From contig NC_134439.1 of NCBI RefSeq assembly GCF_030867145.1, positions 5,555,379-5,619,378 on the forward strand: DNA of 64,000 nucleotides. The letters are read 5' to 3'. This DNA comes from Opisthocomus hoazin (taxonomy: Eukaryota > Chordata > Aves > Opisthocomiformes > Opisthocomidae). A program made the position numbers and the translations under genes. Under the pieces are notes generated by a model. It searched no databases. It was not told where the DNA came from and saw only the letters and a program-made list of their open reading frames with translations. This document shows, piece by piece, positions 23,500 to 44,239 of this stretch. Positions within the stretch are counted from its first letter, which is position 1. Each line of letters starts with the position of its first letter.

Positions 23500-23744
23500 C
23501 GCTGGCCCCCGGTGTCGGCCGGGAGCTGGGGTGGGGGTCGGGGATCGGAGGTTTGGCCCCGGGTGGGGGTCGGGGGTCCTGCAGCATCACCAACCTGTTC
23601 GGGGACCCCTTCCCTTTGCTCCCCGCGCCGATGGCACCCGAGGTCCCGGCTGCGGGGTGCGATTGCTGGGGTCTTTGGTGGGGCAGAGCCAGAGCGGGGG
23701 GCAGCGGGGGGGGATGTGCTGCGGCACTGCTCGCCGCGGGGTCC

Positions 23745-23750
23745 ATTAAA
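23745..23750 (+). terminator. MRPL10: MRPL10 polyadenylation signal ATTAAA
   Basis: The common variant hexamer ATTAAA lies 245 bp after the MRPL10 stop. A G/T-rich stretch follows within 30 bp (GGAGCTGTGCGGTGGTGG). It is the only good candidate before the next CpG-rich region. Confidence 0.7.
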
Positions 23751-23819
23751 GGAGCTGTGCGGTGGTGGAGACGCCCCAGGCTTCGTCTTGGCTTTGGGGG
23801 GGGGCGGCGAGGGGGGGGG

Positions 23820-25208
23820 TCCCGGCCCCTCACTGCTGTGAGTAGAGTAGTGTGGGGGGGGGTGAGGGAAATCTGGGGGGGGGAGGAGACACGGAGCGGG
23901 ACCCCCGTGGGGTGCTGCTTCTCCAGGGGGTCCGCCAACCCACGGCGGGGGGGGGGGGGGGCTGTCCCCGGTACCGGGGGGGGGGGGGTCCCGGGTCCCC
24001 GGCGCTGGCGGCTCCGGTCCTCCACGGTGCAGGGGGCAGAGCCGAGCGGCTCCGGCCCGGTGCCTCCGCCTCCTTCCGTGTTCCGGTTCCTGCGGCCGCC
24101 GGGCGGGATGCGACCGGCCCCGGCTGCCCGCCCGCCGCCCGCCCAGGTGAGCGCCGGGGGGGGTCCGGACCCCCGGCCCCGCTGCTCCGGGGGGCGCCGG
24201 GCCGGGTTCCCCTCGCTGCCGGGGGTCGTTGCGCTGCCCGGAGCCGGGAGGGGCTCGTTCGTGTGTGTTGTCCCCCCCCGTCCTCTTCACGGGGGGCGGC
24301 TGGGGACCCCCGGGGGCACCGGGGCTGCAGGTGAGGGCGGCGGCTGGGGACCCCCGGGGGCACCGGGGCTGCAGGTGAGGGCGGCGGCTGGGGACTCCCG
24401 GGGGCACCGGGGCTGCAGGTGGGGGGTTGGCTGGGGATCCCCGGAGGCACCGGCTCAGCCCCGCTCCGGTGTGGGGGGGTCAGTCAAGCCCCCCGGCAGC
24501 ACCCTGGGGGGGGCTCCCCTCGCTGCCAAGCTGGGGGGGGGCGTGTGGACTGCTGTTACCGGTACTGGGGGTACCCCAGGACCCCCCGGCAGCAGCGTCC
24601 GGGGACCCTGGCAGGGACAGGCTGGTGGGGGGCTCGCCGTGCCTCAGTTTCCCCCCCCCCGTAGCTGAAAAGGGCAAAGGGAACAGGATGCTGGGAGGGA
24701 GTGTGGCCAGGCTGGGGTTTTGGGGGGCCGTATCCACGCTCGGGGGGGGTGCTGGGATGGAGCAGGGCTGGTCCCGGTCACCGTACCCCGGGTCACCGTG
24801 CCCGCCGTGGGGCTGCCCTATGGCACCCAGTCCGTGGGGCGACGGAGCAGGAGCGGGGCCGGACTCTGGACCCGGCGAGCGGGTGAGGGCTGGGTGGCGG
24901 AGGCGAGATAAGGCTGGGTGGGTCGGCAGATCCGTGACACACGGAAGCTTCTGGGCCCCGAGCGCAGTGGGGTGTGGGGGGCCGGGGGGTCCCCCCACCC
25001 GCTTGTGCCCACGCAGGAAGGGGTGAGGGTCTCTGTCACGGCAGGAAAGCTGCGGGCGGGGGGGGTGATGCCCTCCCTGGGCTCCGTGACGTGGCACCCG
25101 CTCCTTGCAGGGGCTCCCACCGCCCGGGCTGTGACAGCTGAGCTCAGACCCCCGCAGCACGGACGGGAGCGGGGGGCTTGGCCCACCGGCCCCCTCCACT
25201 TGCCGGCC
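23820..25208 (+). other. OSBPL7: OSBPL7 5' region with possible non-coding first exon
   Basis: A CpG-rich stretch around 23990-24150 ends in a strong donor (GCCCAG|GTGAGC, intron start 24147) and is the best candidate for a 5' non-coding OSBPL7 exon. An acceptor at 25109-25110 (CTCCTTGCAG) opens the exon that contains the start codon at 25209, leaving about 98 nt of 5' UTR in it. Between them lie a 44-bp triplication (24298-24430) and otherwise featureless GC-rich intron. First-exon assignment is inference. Confidence 0.4.
24298..24470. repeat. 44-bp tandem repeat carrying splice-donor-like sequences
   Basis: Three units start at 24298, 24342 and 24386, with a fourth partial one. Each contains CTGCAG|GTGAGG or CTGCAG|GTGGGG, a consensus or near-consensus 5' splice site, at 24331, 24375 and 24419. 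The array is in the presumed first OSBPL7 intron. Confidence 0.85.
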
Positions 25209-28200
25209 ATGGGCAGCCACGAGAAGGACCCCTCCTCTCCGAAAAGAGCCCTGTCACGCTCCAGCAGCACCGTGTCCTCCAAGCACAGCAGCGTTCAGCA
25301 GGTCGGGGGGCTCCGGGCTGGGGTGGGGGGGCTCAGCGGGATCCCGGCGGTGCACCCAAGCTGACCTGGGGGTGCCGTGGAGCCTCGGGGGGCTTCACCC
25401 CGCTTTAGGAAGGGTGATACAGAGACGCCCCGTCCCCCGGGGGTACGAAGTATCCCTGCCAGGGGACACGGTGGGCAGCACCCTGGTGCTGAGGGACCCC
25501 CCTGCTGACCCCGTCTCCGGCAGGGCTCGGAGAGCTGGGAGGTGGTGGAGGAGCCACGGGCGCGGGGCAGCCCGGGCCGGGAGCCGCAGCGGCACGAGGG
25601 CTACCTGCTCAAGAAGAGGAAATGGCCCCTGAAGGGCTGGCACAAGGTAACGGGGCAGAGCGGGCACCGGGAGCCGTCCCCCGGCCGGTGCGGGACTCCG
25701 TGCCCCCGGATAAAGGGGGTCCGCGGGGAGCAGTCTCTGCTCCCCCCAAAAAACCGTCCCTCTCTGTCTCCAGAGGTACTTTGTGCTGGAAAACGGCATC
25801 CTGAAATATGCCACCACGCGCCAGGACGTGAGTGTGGGGCCAGGCTGCGGCCGGGGGGACCCCGTGGCCCGCGTGAGGAAGGGGCTCGTCCCCCTGACGG
25901 GGGTCCCTGGGCTCCCCCAGGTCCTCAAGGACAAACTGCACGGGGCCATCGACATCCGTCAGTCCGTCATGTCCATCAACAAGAAGGCGCAGCGGGTTGA
26001 CCTGGACACGGAGGAGAACATCTACCACCTCAAGGTGCCGGCGGGGGGCTCTAGCTGGGACCGGGGGCTTTGGGTGCCCCCCACCTGTGTCGTTCCCCCC
26101 CCCCCCCAACCTGCCCCTGGCCCGCAGATCAAGTCCCCGGAGCTCTTCGCCAGCTGGGTGAGCAGCCTCTGCTCCCATCACCGGGGCGAGAGACCCGAGC
26201 TCTGCCCCAGCGGGTGTCCCGCGGGCAGGACCCCCACCAACGCCCAGGTGGGTGGCACCTCGGGTTGGCGATGCGAGGCAGCGTCCGGGCGCGGGGGTCC
26301 CCCGACGGCAGCCCCCCCGGCGGTGCCCCTTCTCCCCATGCCGCAGGGCCCGTGGACACGGATCCTGCCCTCGGGCAGTGCCCCTGCCCTCGCCAGCTCC
26401 CGGGAGAAGGTGGACACCTGGCTGAGGGACAGCGAGGGGCTGGAGCGCTGCTCGGCCGGTGAGCAGGGCGGGAGGGGGTGTACGGGGCAGGGGGGGGATG
26501 TCCCATCCCCCTGTCCCTGAGCGGGCTCGCCCGGTGCCCGTCGCAGAGCTGTCGGAGTGCCAGGCGAAGCTGCAGGAGCTGACGGGCGTGCTGCAGAGCT
26601 TGGAGGCCCTGCACCGCGGCCCCCCGGCCCCCCTCGTCGCTGGCAGCCAGGTGAGGGGCCATGGCAGGCGTGGGGCTTGGCGTCACCCAGTGGACCCCCT
26701 TCCCGGGGAGGGTCCGGCTCCAGCCCCCTCCTCTCGCTCGCAGCCCTCGGCCACCGCGGAGAGGCCGAAGAAGGGCAGGAGGACCACCAAGATCTGGTGC
26801 ACCCAGAGCTTCGCCAAGGATGACACCATTGGCAGGGTGAGGGGGAGCGGGCATCCGGCCGAGCCGCTCGCTGCCTGGGGATGGACCCCCCCCTCGGGGA
26901 CCCCGCTGACCCCCATGTGTGTGTCCCCCCCCAAGGTGGGTCGCCTGCACGGCTCCGTCCCCAACCTCTCGCGCTACCTGGAGCCATCCCAGAGCCAGCT
27001 GGCCCTGAGCCTGCCCCCCGAGTACAGCCAGCTGCAGCGGAGCTTCTGGGTGCTGGCCCAGAAAGGTGGGACGGGGTGCGGGGTCCCGACGGCGGCAGGG
27101 CGGGTGCCGGGGTGCCATGCCACGGCCCGACCTGTGCCCGTGTCTGCTGGCAGTGCACGGCTCGCTCAGCAGCGTGGTGGCTGCGCTGACGGCTGAGAGG
27201 GCCCGTCTGGAGGAGATGCGGCAGGCGCTGGACCGGCGACGCTCAGCTCCGCGCCCGGGCCACACCGGGGTGAGGGATCGTGGGGGGCCAGGCAGGGCCA
27301 CCCCCTGTTTGGGTCCCGCCAGGGCCCGGGCGTTGTTGCTGTTGGGCTGCTGGTGGGTGCAGCGAGTTGGCAGGGTCTCAGCCTGGTGCTGGGGTCCCAG
27401 AGGTTGTTGCTGTTGGGGTGCTGGTGGGTGCAATGAGCTGGGCGGGTCTCAGCCTGGTGCTGGGGGTCCGGGGGTTGCTGTTGGGGTGCTGGTGGGTGCA
27501 GCGAGCTGGCAGGGTCTCAGCCTGGTGCTGGGGATCCAGGCAGCAAGCGGGGTGACCCCCCCTCCCCGCCAGCCCCCCGCTGACGGCTCAGCCTCCCCTG
27601 CCTCCGCAGCCCGCCCTGCGCCGCTTCCACTCCCTCTCCGTCTCTTCCGACACCACCCTCGACTCCTTCGCCTCTCTGCACCCCGACGAGGTCTGGGGGA
27701 GCTGGGATGGGGTGGGGGGGGTCCAGGCGGTGCCCCCGGGGCGGGGGGCTGAGGCGGTGGCCGTCCCCGCAGCCGGATGCGCTGCCGAGCAAGGGCCGGG
27801 AGCAGCAGCTCTCCAACCGCAGCATCGTCTCGGCGGCCGACTCGCACACCGAGTTCTTCGACGCCTGCGAAGTCTTCCTCTCCGCCAGCTCCTCGGAGAA
27901 CGAGGTGGGGCGGGGCTTCGGCGGGGGGCGGGGCTCTGCCGGCTGGGGTCTCTGCAGACCCCCCGCCAGTGCCCCCCACTCCCGCTGCTGCCGTGGGTTC
28001 ATCTCTCCCTTCTCTCTTCCCCGTTAGCCGGCCCGGGAGTCCCCCCCCCGCTCCCCACGGCTCCCCCAGTCCCCTGGACCCCCCTGCAGCCCCCCCACTC
28101 TGGCCTTTTGGGGTCTCCGCAGTTTCTGAGCCCAGTGGAGGGGACCGGGTGCTACCAGTGCCTCCCCCCCCGGCCCTGCTCCCCCTCCTTATGCAGCCCC

Positions 28201-31200
28201 ACCGGTACCCACCACCCCCTCCTCATCCCCGCGCCCCGCCCCCCCAGCCCATCCCAGCTACCCGGCTCTGGTCCCATCCACCCGGGGGGGGTCCTGTCTG
28301 GTACAGCCCCTCCTGCCCTCGAGGTGGGGTATCCCCCCGCCCCCCCGGGACCCCCCCGGAGCCGCCGACGGTCCCTGCACTTCCCCAGCTGTCGGATGAC
28401 GAATCCACCATCATCAGCGAGGCCAGCGCCTGCGAGGACGGGACCGAAGTGGGGGGGCCGGGCCGCCCCCCGACAGGTATAAGGAGTTGTAAGGGGTGCA
28501 CCGGGGTGGGGGGGCACAGAGGGGGGGCCATCACCCCACCACCCGCTGCCCGGCAGGAGCGAAGGGTCCGGGATTGCCCGTGGAAGCGGCACCGCTGGAA
28601 TTACCGGGACCGGACCCTCGCCGGCGGAGCTGCCTGCCGGCCCCCCCCGCGCCTTCGGGGGACGTGAGCTTGTGGGGGTTGTTGCGGAGCAGCGTGGGGA
28701 AGGATCTGTCACGCGTGGCTCTGCCCGTGCAGCTCAACGAACCCCTCAACACGCTCCAACGTCTGTGCGAGGAGCTGGAATACAGCGAGCTGCTCGACCG
28801 GGCCAGCCGCGCCCGAGACCCCCGCCAGCGTCTGGTGAGACGGGGCGGGGGGCTCGGGGGGCTGCGGGGACAAGGGGGGGGAAGGGGAGATCGTGGACAC
28901 GGGGGGCTCGGAAAGGTCGGGGGTTTTGGGGGGACACTGAGACCCCCCCAAGCTCCCTCCATGTCCTCTGAACCCCCGAGGGGGTTCGGAGGACGCGGAG
29001 GGAGCTTGGGGGCCTCGGAGGGACACGGGGGAGCTCGGGGGGCTCGGGGGCACTTGGGGAGTTGGAGGATTTAGGGGGGCTTGGGGGGGTCCAGGGGACT
29101 TGGGGGATTTGAGGATTTGGGGGGCTCGAGGGGCTTGGGTGGCTTTGGTGAGTTCGAGAATTTCGAGGGCTCGGGGGGATTTAGGGAGTCCGAGGATTTG
29201 GGGGGCTCTGGGGACACGGGGGTACTTGGGGATTCGAAGATTTAGGGGGGGCTCGGGGGGGTTCAAGGATTTAGGAGGCTCGGGAGGACTTGGGGATCCG
29301 AGGATTTAGGGGGGCTTGGGGGGGTTTGAGGATTTAGGGGGCTCAAGGGGCTTGGGGGGAGCTTGGGGGACATGGGGGGACTTGGGGAGTCCGAGGATTA
29401 GGGCAGCTTGGGGGGACTTGAGGAGTTTGTGGGTTTGGGGGGCTTGGGGAACATGAGGGGACTTGGGGGGTTCGAGGATTTGGGGGACTCGGGGGGGACT
29501 TGGGGATCCGAGGATTTAGGGGAGCTTGGGGGGTTCGAGGATTTGGGGGGCTCGGGGGGACCTGGCGAGTCCGAGGATTTGTGGGGCTCGGGGGACACAG
29601 GGGTACTCAGGGAGTTTGAGGATTTAGGGGTCTTGGGGGGACTTGGGGAGTCCAAGGATTTGGGGGGCTCGGGGGGACTTGGAGGGTTCAAGGATTTAGG
29701 GGTCTCAGAGGACACGGGGGGACTTGGGGGGTTCAAGGATTTAGGGGTCTTGGGGGGCCTTGGGGAGTCGTGGCAGCGCCGTGCCGACTTGGCACCACCG
29801 TGACAGGTTTACGTGGCCGCCTTCGCCGTGTCCGCCTACGCCTCCACCTACTACCGGGCGGGCAGCAAGCCCTTCAACCCGGTGCTGGGCGAGACCTACG
29901 AGTGCGTGCGGCCCGACCGCGGCTTCCGCTTCATCAGCGAGCAGGTGGGGACAGGGACGGGGACGGGGAGGGGGGACGGAGCCGGACGGGGCGCTGGCGA
30001 GTCCTTCTCCTTCCACACCCCCCCCCCCCCCCAGGTCTGCCACCACCCCCCCATCTCCGCCTGCCACGCTGAGTCTGACAACTTCGTCTTCTGGCAAGGT
30101 GGGTGCTGAGGAGGGTGCTGGGGACATGTGCAGGGGCCGGGGAGGAGGGGTCTCACCTCCTCCCCCCGCCTCCCCCCCCAGACATGAGGTGGAAGAATAA
30201 ATTCTGGGGCAAGTCGCTGGAAATCGTCCCCGTGGGCACCGTCCACGTCCAGCTGCCCAGGTGAGAGCCTGCCCACGGGCGGTGGCCCCCCACCCCCCTG
30301 GCGTGCCCCCCTCCCCAGCCGACGGTGCGGCGGTGCCCGCAGGACCGGGGACCACTTTGAGTGGAACAAGGTGACGACGTGCGTCCACAACGTCCTCAGC
30401 GGCCCCCGCTGGATCGAGCACTATGGGGAGGTGCTGATCCGCAACGCCCGCGACGCCTCCTTCCACTGCAAGATCACCTTCTGCAAGGTGCGCCCTGCCA
30501 CGCCCTGCCACGCCCTGCCACGCCCCGCCCAGCTCTGCCACACCCTGCCATGCCCCGCCCCACCATGCCCCGCCCCACCCCACAGAGTCCCTGCCTCTCG
30601 CAGCCTCCAGCCTACCCCCAGCCCGTCCCTGGCCCCACCCTTTACTCCCCGGGCTCCACCCACCCCCTAGCTCCACCCCCTCTGTGCTACTGACCCTGCC
30701 CCCTGTGCATCACCACTGCCTGGCCCCGCCCCTTCTGGTGTAGCCACGCCCCCTCACCCACATGCTCATCTAAATGCTGTGTGTTGTTGCCCCGCCCCTT
30801 GCCTGGCCCCACCCTTTTCTGACAGTCCCACCCCTCACTTATGGCCCCACCCTTTCCAAATAGCCCTGTATCCCAGTGACCCTGCCTCTCACTTAGGGCC
30901 ATGCCCTTTCCCAGTGACTCCGCCCACTCACTCATGGCACCACCCTTTCCCAGTGGCCCCACCCTTTCCAAGTGACTCCACCCCATCACTCATGGCCCCA
31001 CCCCTTCTCAAAGGCCCCACCCTTTTCCAATGACTCCACCCCATCACTCATCAACCTACCCTTCCCAATGGCCCTGCCCATCACTGGGGACCCCACCCTT
31101 TCCCAATGACCCCGCCCCTCGGGGCCCCACCCTTTCCCAGTGGCCCCGCCCATCATTGGGTGCCCCACCCTTTCCCAGTGACCCCACCCATTCCCCATGT

Positions 31201-32235
31201 CCCCGCCCCCTCCCTCACAGCCCCACCCTTTCCCCCCGGCCCCGCCCCGGCCCCGCCCCCCCCACCCACCCCCCCGCCCCCCCCAGGCCCGGTACTGGGG
31301 CGCGGGGGCCAACGAGGTGCAGGGGACGGTGCTGAGCCGCAGCGGGACGGTGGTGGAGCGCCTGGCCGGGAAGTGGCACGAGGGGCTGCGCCGCGGGCCT
31401 GCGCCGGGACAGTGCGTCTGGAGAGCCAGTGAGGACATGGGGGGGGTCCCCTGCCCTGGGGGGGGGGGATATACCCCACCTGGGGGGGGGGGTCTCAGCG
31501 CTGCCCCCCCCTACAGACCCCATGCCCCGTGACCACGAGAGGAACTACGGCTTCACCCAGTTCGCCCTGGAGCTGAACGAGCTGACGCCCGAACTGCGGC
31601 GGGTGCTGCCCTCCACCGACACCCGCCTGCGCCCCGACCAGCGGTGAGCGGCCCCCCAGCCCCCGGGAGGACATGGGGGGGGGGTTGCTGAGGCTGCGCA
31701 GCTTGTCACAGCAATGTGACCCCCCCCCCTCAAGGTACCTGGAGGAAGGCAACGTGCCGGCGGCCGAGACGCAGAAGCGCCAGATCGAGCAGCTGCAGCG
31801 CGACCGGCGCCGGGTGATGGAGGAGAACAACATCACGCACCAGGCTCGCTTCTTCAGGTGGGGGGGGGCCGAGACGGGGGCAGGGGGCAACATCACGCAC
31901 CAGGCTCGCTTCTCGGGGGGGGGGGGGGGGGGCCGAGATGGGGGCGGGGGGCAACATCACGCACCAGGCTCGCTTCTCAGGTCGGGGGGGGGGGGCTCCC
32001 GGGGCGATGCGTGGGGCACAGGGGCACCCAGAGGGATGCGGGGCTCTCAGGGAATGGGGGAGACTCCCTGGGGGGGGGGAGTCTTGATGGCAGCGTAGAG
32101 GTGACCCCCCCTTGCCCCCCACCCAGGCGGCTGACGGACGCCGGTGGCAAGGAGTCCTGGGTCACCAACAACACCTACTGGAAGCTGCGCCTGGACCCCG
32201 GCTTCGCCCACCTGGACAGCGCTGTCCTCTGGTAG
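25209..32235 (+). CDS. OSBPL7: Oxysterol-binding protein-related protein 7
   Basis: There are 22 coding exons: 25209-25301, 25524-25646, 25774-25827, 25921-26034, 26128-26247, 26347-26458, 26547-26650, 26744-26836, 26936-27065, 27154-27269, 27610-27690, 27773-27904, 28389-28476, 28557-28834, 29807-29944, 30035-30098, 30182-30260, 30343-30487, 31287-31428, 31517-31643, 31735-31857 and 32127-32235. All join in phase to 854 codons (human 842). An N-terminal PH domain lies at about residues 55-143 ([20 protein letters not shown]). Conserved linkers follow ([29 protein letters not shown]). An FFAT motif EFFDACE at 407-413 recruits the ER protein VAP. The C-terminal ORD lipid-exchange domain runs from about 480 to the end, which is [10 protein letters not shown]...SAVLW. 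Family knowledge: ORP7 moves or senses sterol and phosphoinositide at ER contact sites. The usual ORD signature EQVSHHPP reads EQVCHHPP (591-598). Most introns are only 80-100 bp. Confidence 0.95.
28855..29775. repeat. OSBPL7: Minisatellite filling OSBPL7 intron 14
   Basis: Nearly the whole 972-bp intron is an irregular G-rich array of GAGGATTTGGGGGG, CTCGGGGGGACTTGGGG and AGTCCGAGG blocks, roughly 30-45 bp per unit. Many units carry repeated GGGG tracts on the coding strand. Confidence 0.9.
30490..31265. repeat. OSBPL7: Minisatellite filling OSBPL7 intron 18
   Basis: The 799-bp intron begins with CCCTGCCACG repeats (30490-30580). It continues from about 30720 with units of about 35 bp such as CCCCACCCTTTCCCAGTGAC followed by CCGCCCATCACTCATGG-like sequence. 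It is strongly C-rich on the coding strand. Confidence 0.85.
31828..31985. repeat. OSBPL7: Triplicated end of OSBPL7 exon 21
   Basis: The last 30 bp of exon 21 (CAACATCACGCACCAGGCTC then GCTTCTTCAG) and the following G-rich donor region recur at 31888 and 31952, 60-64 bp apart, inside intron 21. The third copy ends CTTCTCAG|GTCGGG, which still looks like a splice donor. The second has lost its donor GT. Confidence 0.9.
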
Positions 32236-32602
32236 CGACCCCCCCCCCAACGGGGCGCTGACCCCCCCCCCAGCTCATCGCAGCAGTGGGGCTGGTCCCC
32301 CCAGCACCGGGGTGCAACGCCCACCCCCCCCCCCCCAGCCACGTTTTGCCAGTGTTTAAGCAAAACTGTGATATAAAAAAGGGGGGGGGGGGGGGGGGCG
32401 GGGGGCAGGCAGTGCCCCCCCCCAACCCTGAGGCAGAGCCTTGGAGCTGGCTGGCACACATGGGGCCAGGGGCTGGCGGTGCCCCCCCCCACCCGGGGGG
32501 CACAGGACCCCTGGGTCTCTCGCTGGCTTGGGGGGGGCCAGCATGGGGTCTCGGGGTGCCCGCGGGCGGGCAGACCCCTCTGGTCCCCCCCCCAGCTGCA
32601 CT

Positions 32603-32608
32603 AATAAA
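32603..32608 (+). terminator. OSBPL7: OSBPL7 polyadenylation signal AATAAA
   Basis: AATAAA lies 368 bp after the OSBPL7 stop and is followed by GGTTGTGAGG, a GT-rich downstream element. A second plus-strand AATAAA at 32858-32863 lies inside the TBX21 3' UTR on the other strand and could serve as a distal site. Confidence 0.85.
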
Positions 32609-32802
32609 GGTTGTGAGGAGCTGGGGTGCGCGGAGAGCTTCCTTCTCCCCGGGGCTCTGGACACCCCCTCCCAGCCCAGGTCCCCCCAGCAAGGGGGGCC
32701 ATGGGCTCCTTAGCCCCCCGCCCCCCCCCCCCCCCCCCCCCCGTGCCTCAGTTTCCCTCCCACATGTGCTCAGAGCAAAGAGCCGTGCCCCACAGCGTCC
32801 CC

Positions 32803-32808
32803 TTTATT
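32803..32808 (-). terminator. TBX21: TBX21 polyadenylation signal AATAAA
   Basis: On the minus strand AATAAA (32808 to 32803) lies about 306 nt after the TBX21 stop codon. It is 200 bp from the OSBPL7 signal, so the two tail-to-tail genes end very close together. Confidence 0.8.
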
Positions 32809-33114
32809 GCAAGATATGCTGCTGCCCCCGGGCCCACGCCAGGCACATGGGGGGCTCAATAAATATTCCAGCATTAACACCCCTGCCCCCCCCCCCTTAA
32901 AAATCACCAACGACAAAAAAACCAACCCTGCCCCCTCCCCGCTTGCCCCCGCGGCCCCACCGGGGTGGCACCGGGGGCTGATTGTCTGGCTGCAGCCCCC
33001 CCCCCCGCTCAAGTCTTCCCAGGATATGGGTGTTAAATGGGGGGGGCACACACAGGACCCCTTGCACCCAGCTCCCATGGCCTTGGGTGGGGGGTCTGAG
33101 CCCCCCGGGGTGGC

Positions 33115-43268
<10,154 letters not shown>

Positions 43269-43650
43269 GGACGGGCGGGGGGGGGCAGCGGCCCCGCTCA
43301 GCGGCTCATGGGGGGGTCCCGGAGCCGGGAGCGCTTCAGCGGTGGCCGCTCCGCCGGGCTCCCGCCGCCCCCTCCATACCCGGCAGCCCCGGGGCGGAGG
43401 GGGGGGAGCCGGGGGGGCCCGGGGAAAGCCAAGGGGGGGATCTAAAAAAATACCAATCCGGAAAAAAAAGAAAAAAAAAACAAAAAAGCCCAAACAGCCG
43501 GAAAGCCCCCCAAAAGTGCCGGGGGGGTGGGGGGGGGCGGTCGGCTGCGCCGGGGAGGGGGGGGGGAGGGGGGGGCCGCCCTGCCCCGCTGCTGCCGGTG
43601 CCCTCACGCGCTCCACCGGCCCGGCCCCGTGGCCCCGCGGTTCTTATCCA
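43269..43650 (-). promoter_or_regulatory. TBX21: Presumed TBX21 5' UTR and promoter
   Basis: This stretch lies immediately upstream of the TBX21 start codon on the minus strand. It holds a T-rich (minus strand) tract at 43444-43488 with an ATTGG (inverted CCAAT) at about 43450-43460. There are long G/C runs, and a GGATAAGAA sequence with a GATA core at about 43641-43650 (minus strand). No clear TATA box is seen. The transcription start is not determined. Confidence 0.4.
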
Positions 43651-43829
43651 AAGCAGCGGCTCCGGCAGGGAGCTCCGCCCCCCCCGCCCCCCCCCCGAGG
43701 AGGCGGCCCCCACCGGGGCGGAGGGGGGGTGGGGGGGCGGGCCGGGGGCGGGGAGCGGGACACGCGGGTCCCGGACACGCGGGGAGCGCCGCTCGGGGGG
43801 GGTGCGGGGGGGGATGCGGGACGCGGGAC

Positions 43830-44050
43830 CCGGGGGGGGGGGCACGGAGCGTGGGAGGGGATGGAGGACCGAGGAGGGGCACGGAGACGGGGGGGATGGG
43901 GGACGCGGGGGGTGGGGGGGGCACGGAGCGTGGGAGGGGATGGGGGACGCGGGGTGGGGGCACGGAGTGTGGGGGGGATGTGGGTCGCAGGGGGACACGG
44001 GGCTCTGGGGGGGGGAGGCGCGGGGGGAGCACGCGTGGGACACTGGTGGG
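43830..44050. repeat. G-rich minisatellite upstream of TBX21
   Basis: Units of about 40 bp share GGGGCACGGAGCGTGGGAGG and GATGGGGGACGCGGGG blocks. It lies 0.6-0.8 kb upstream of the TBX21 start codon. Confidence 0.8.
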
Positions 44051-44189
44051 GGGGACACATGGGAGGGGACAGGGACATGGGGGGGAAGTGGGGACAGAGC
44101 GTGGAGCGAGCAGGGGGACGGCCCCCCCATATTTTGGGGCTCTGTGGTGACGCAGGGCACTGGGGGCCAGTTAACGCCCTGCCCCCCCC

Positions 44190-44232
44190 CCGGCCCTTAA
44201 TTAATCCATTAATTAGCCCACTAATCAATGGT
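44190..44232. promoter_or_regulatory. AT-rich TAATTA cluster upstream of TBX21
   Basis: A 40-bp island holds TTAATTAA, ATTAATTAG and CTAATCAATGG in otherwise G/C-dominated DNA. It is about 0.95 kb upstream of the TBX21 start codon. TAATTA is the generic homeodomain core. A regulatory role is a guess from composition and position. Confidence 0.3.
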
Positions 44233-44239
44233 GGGCCCT

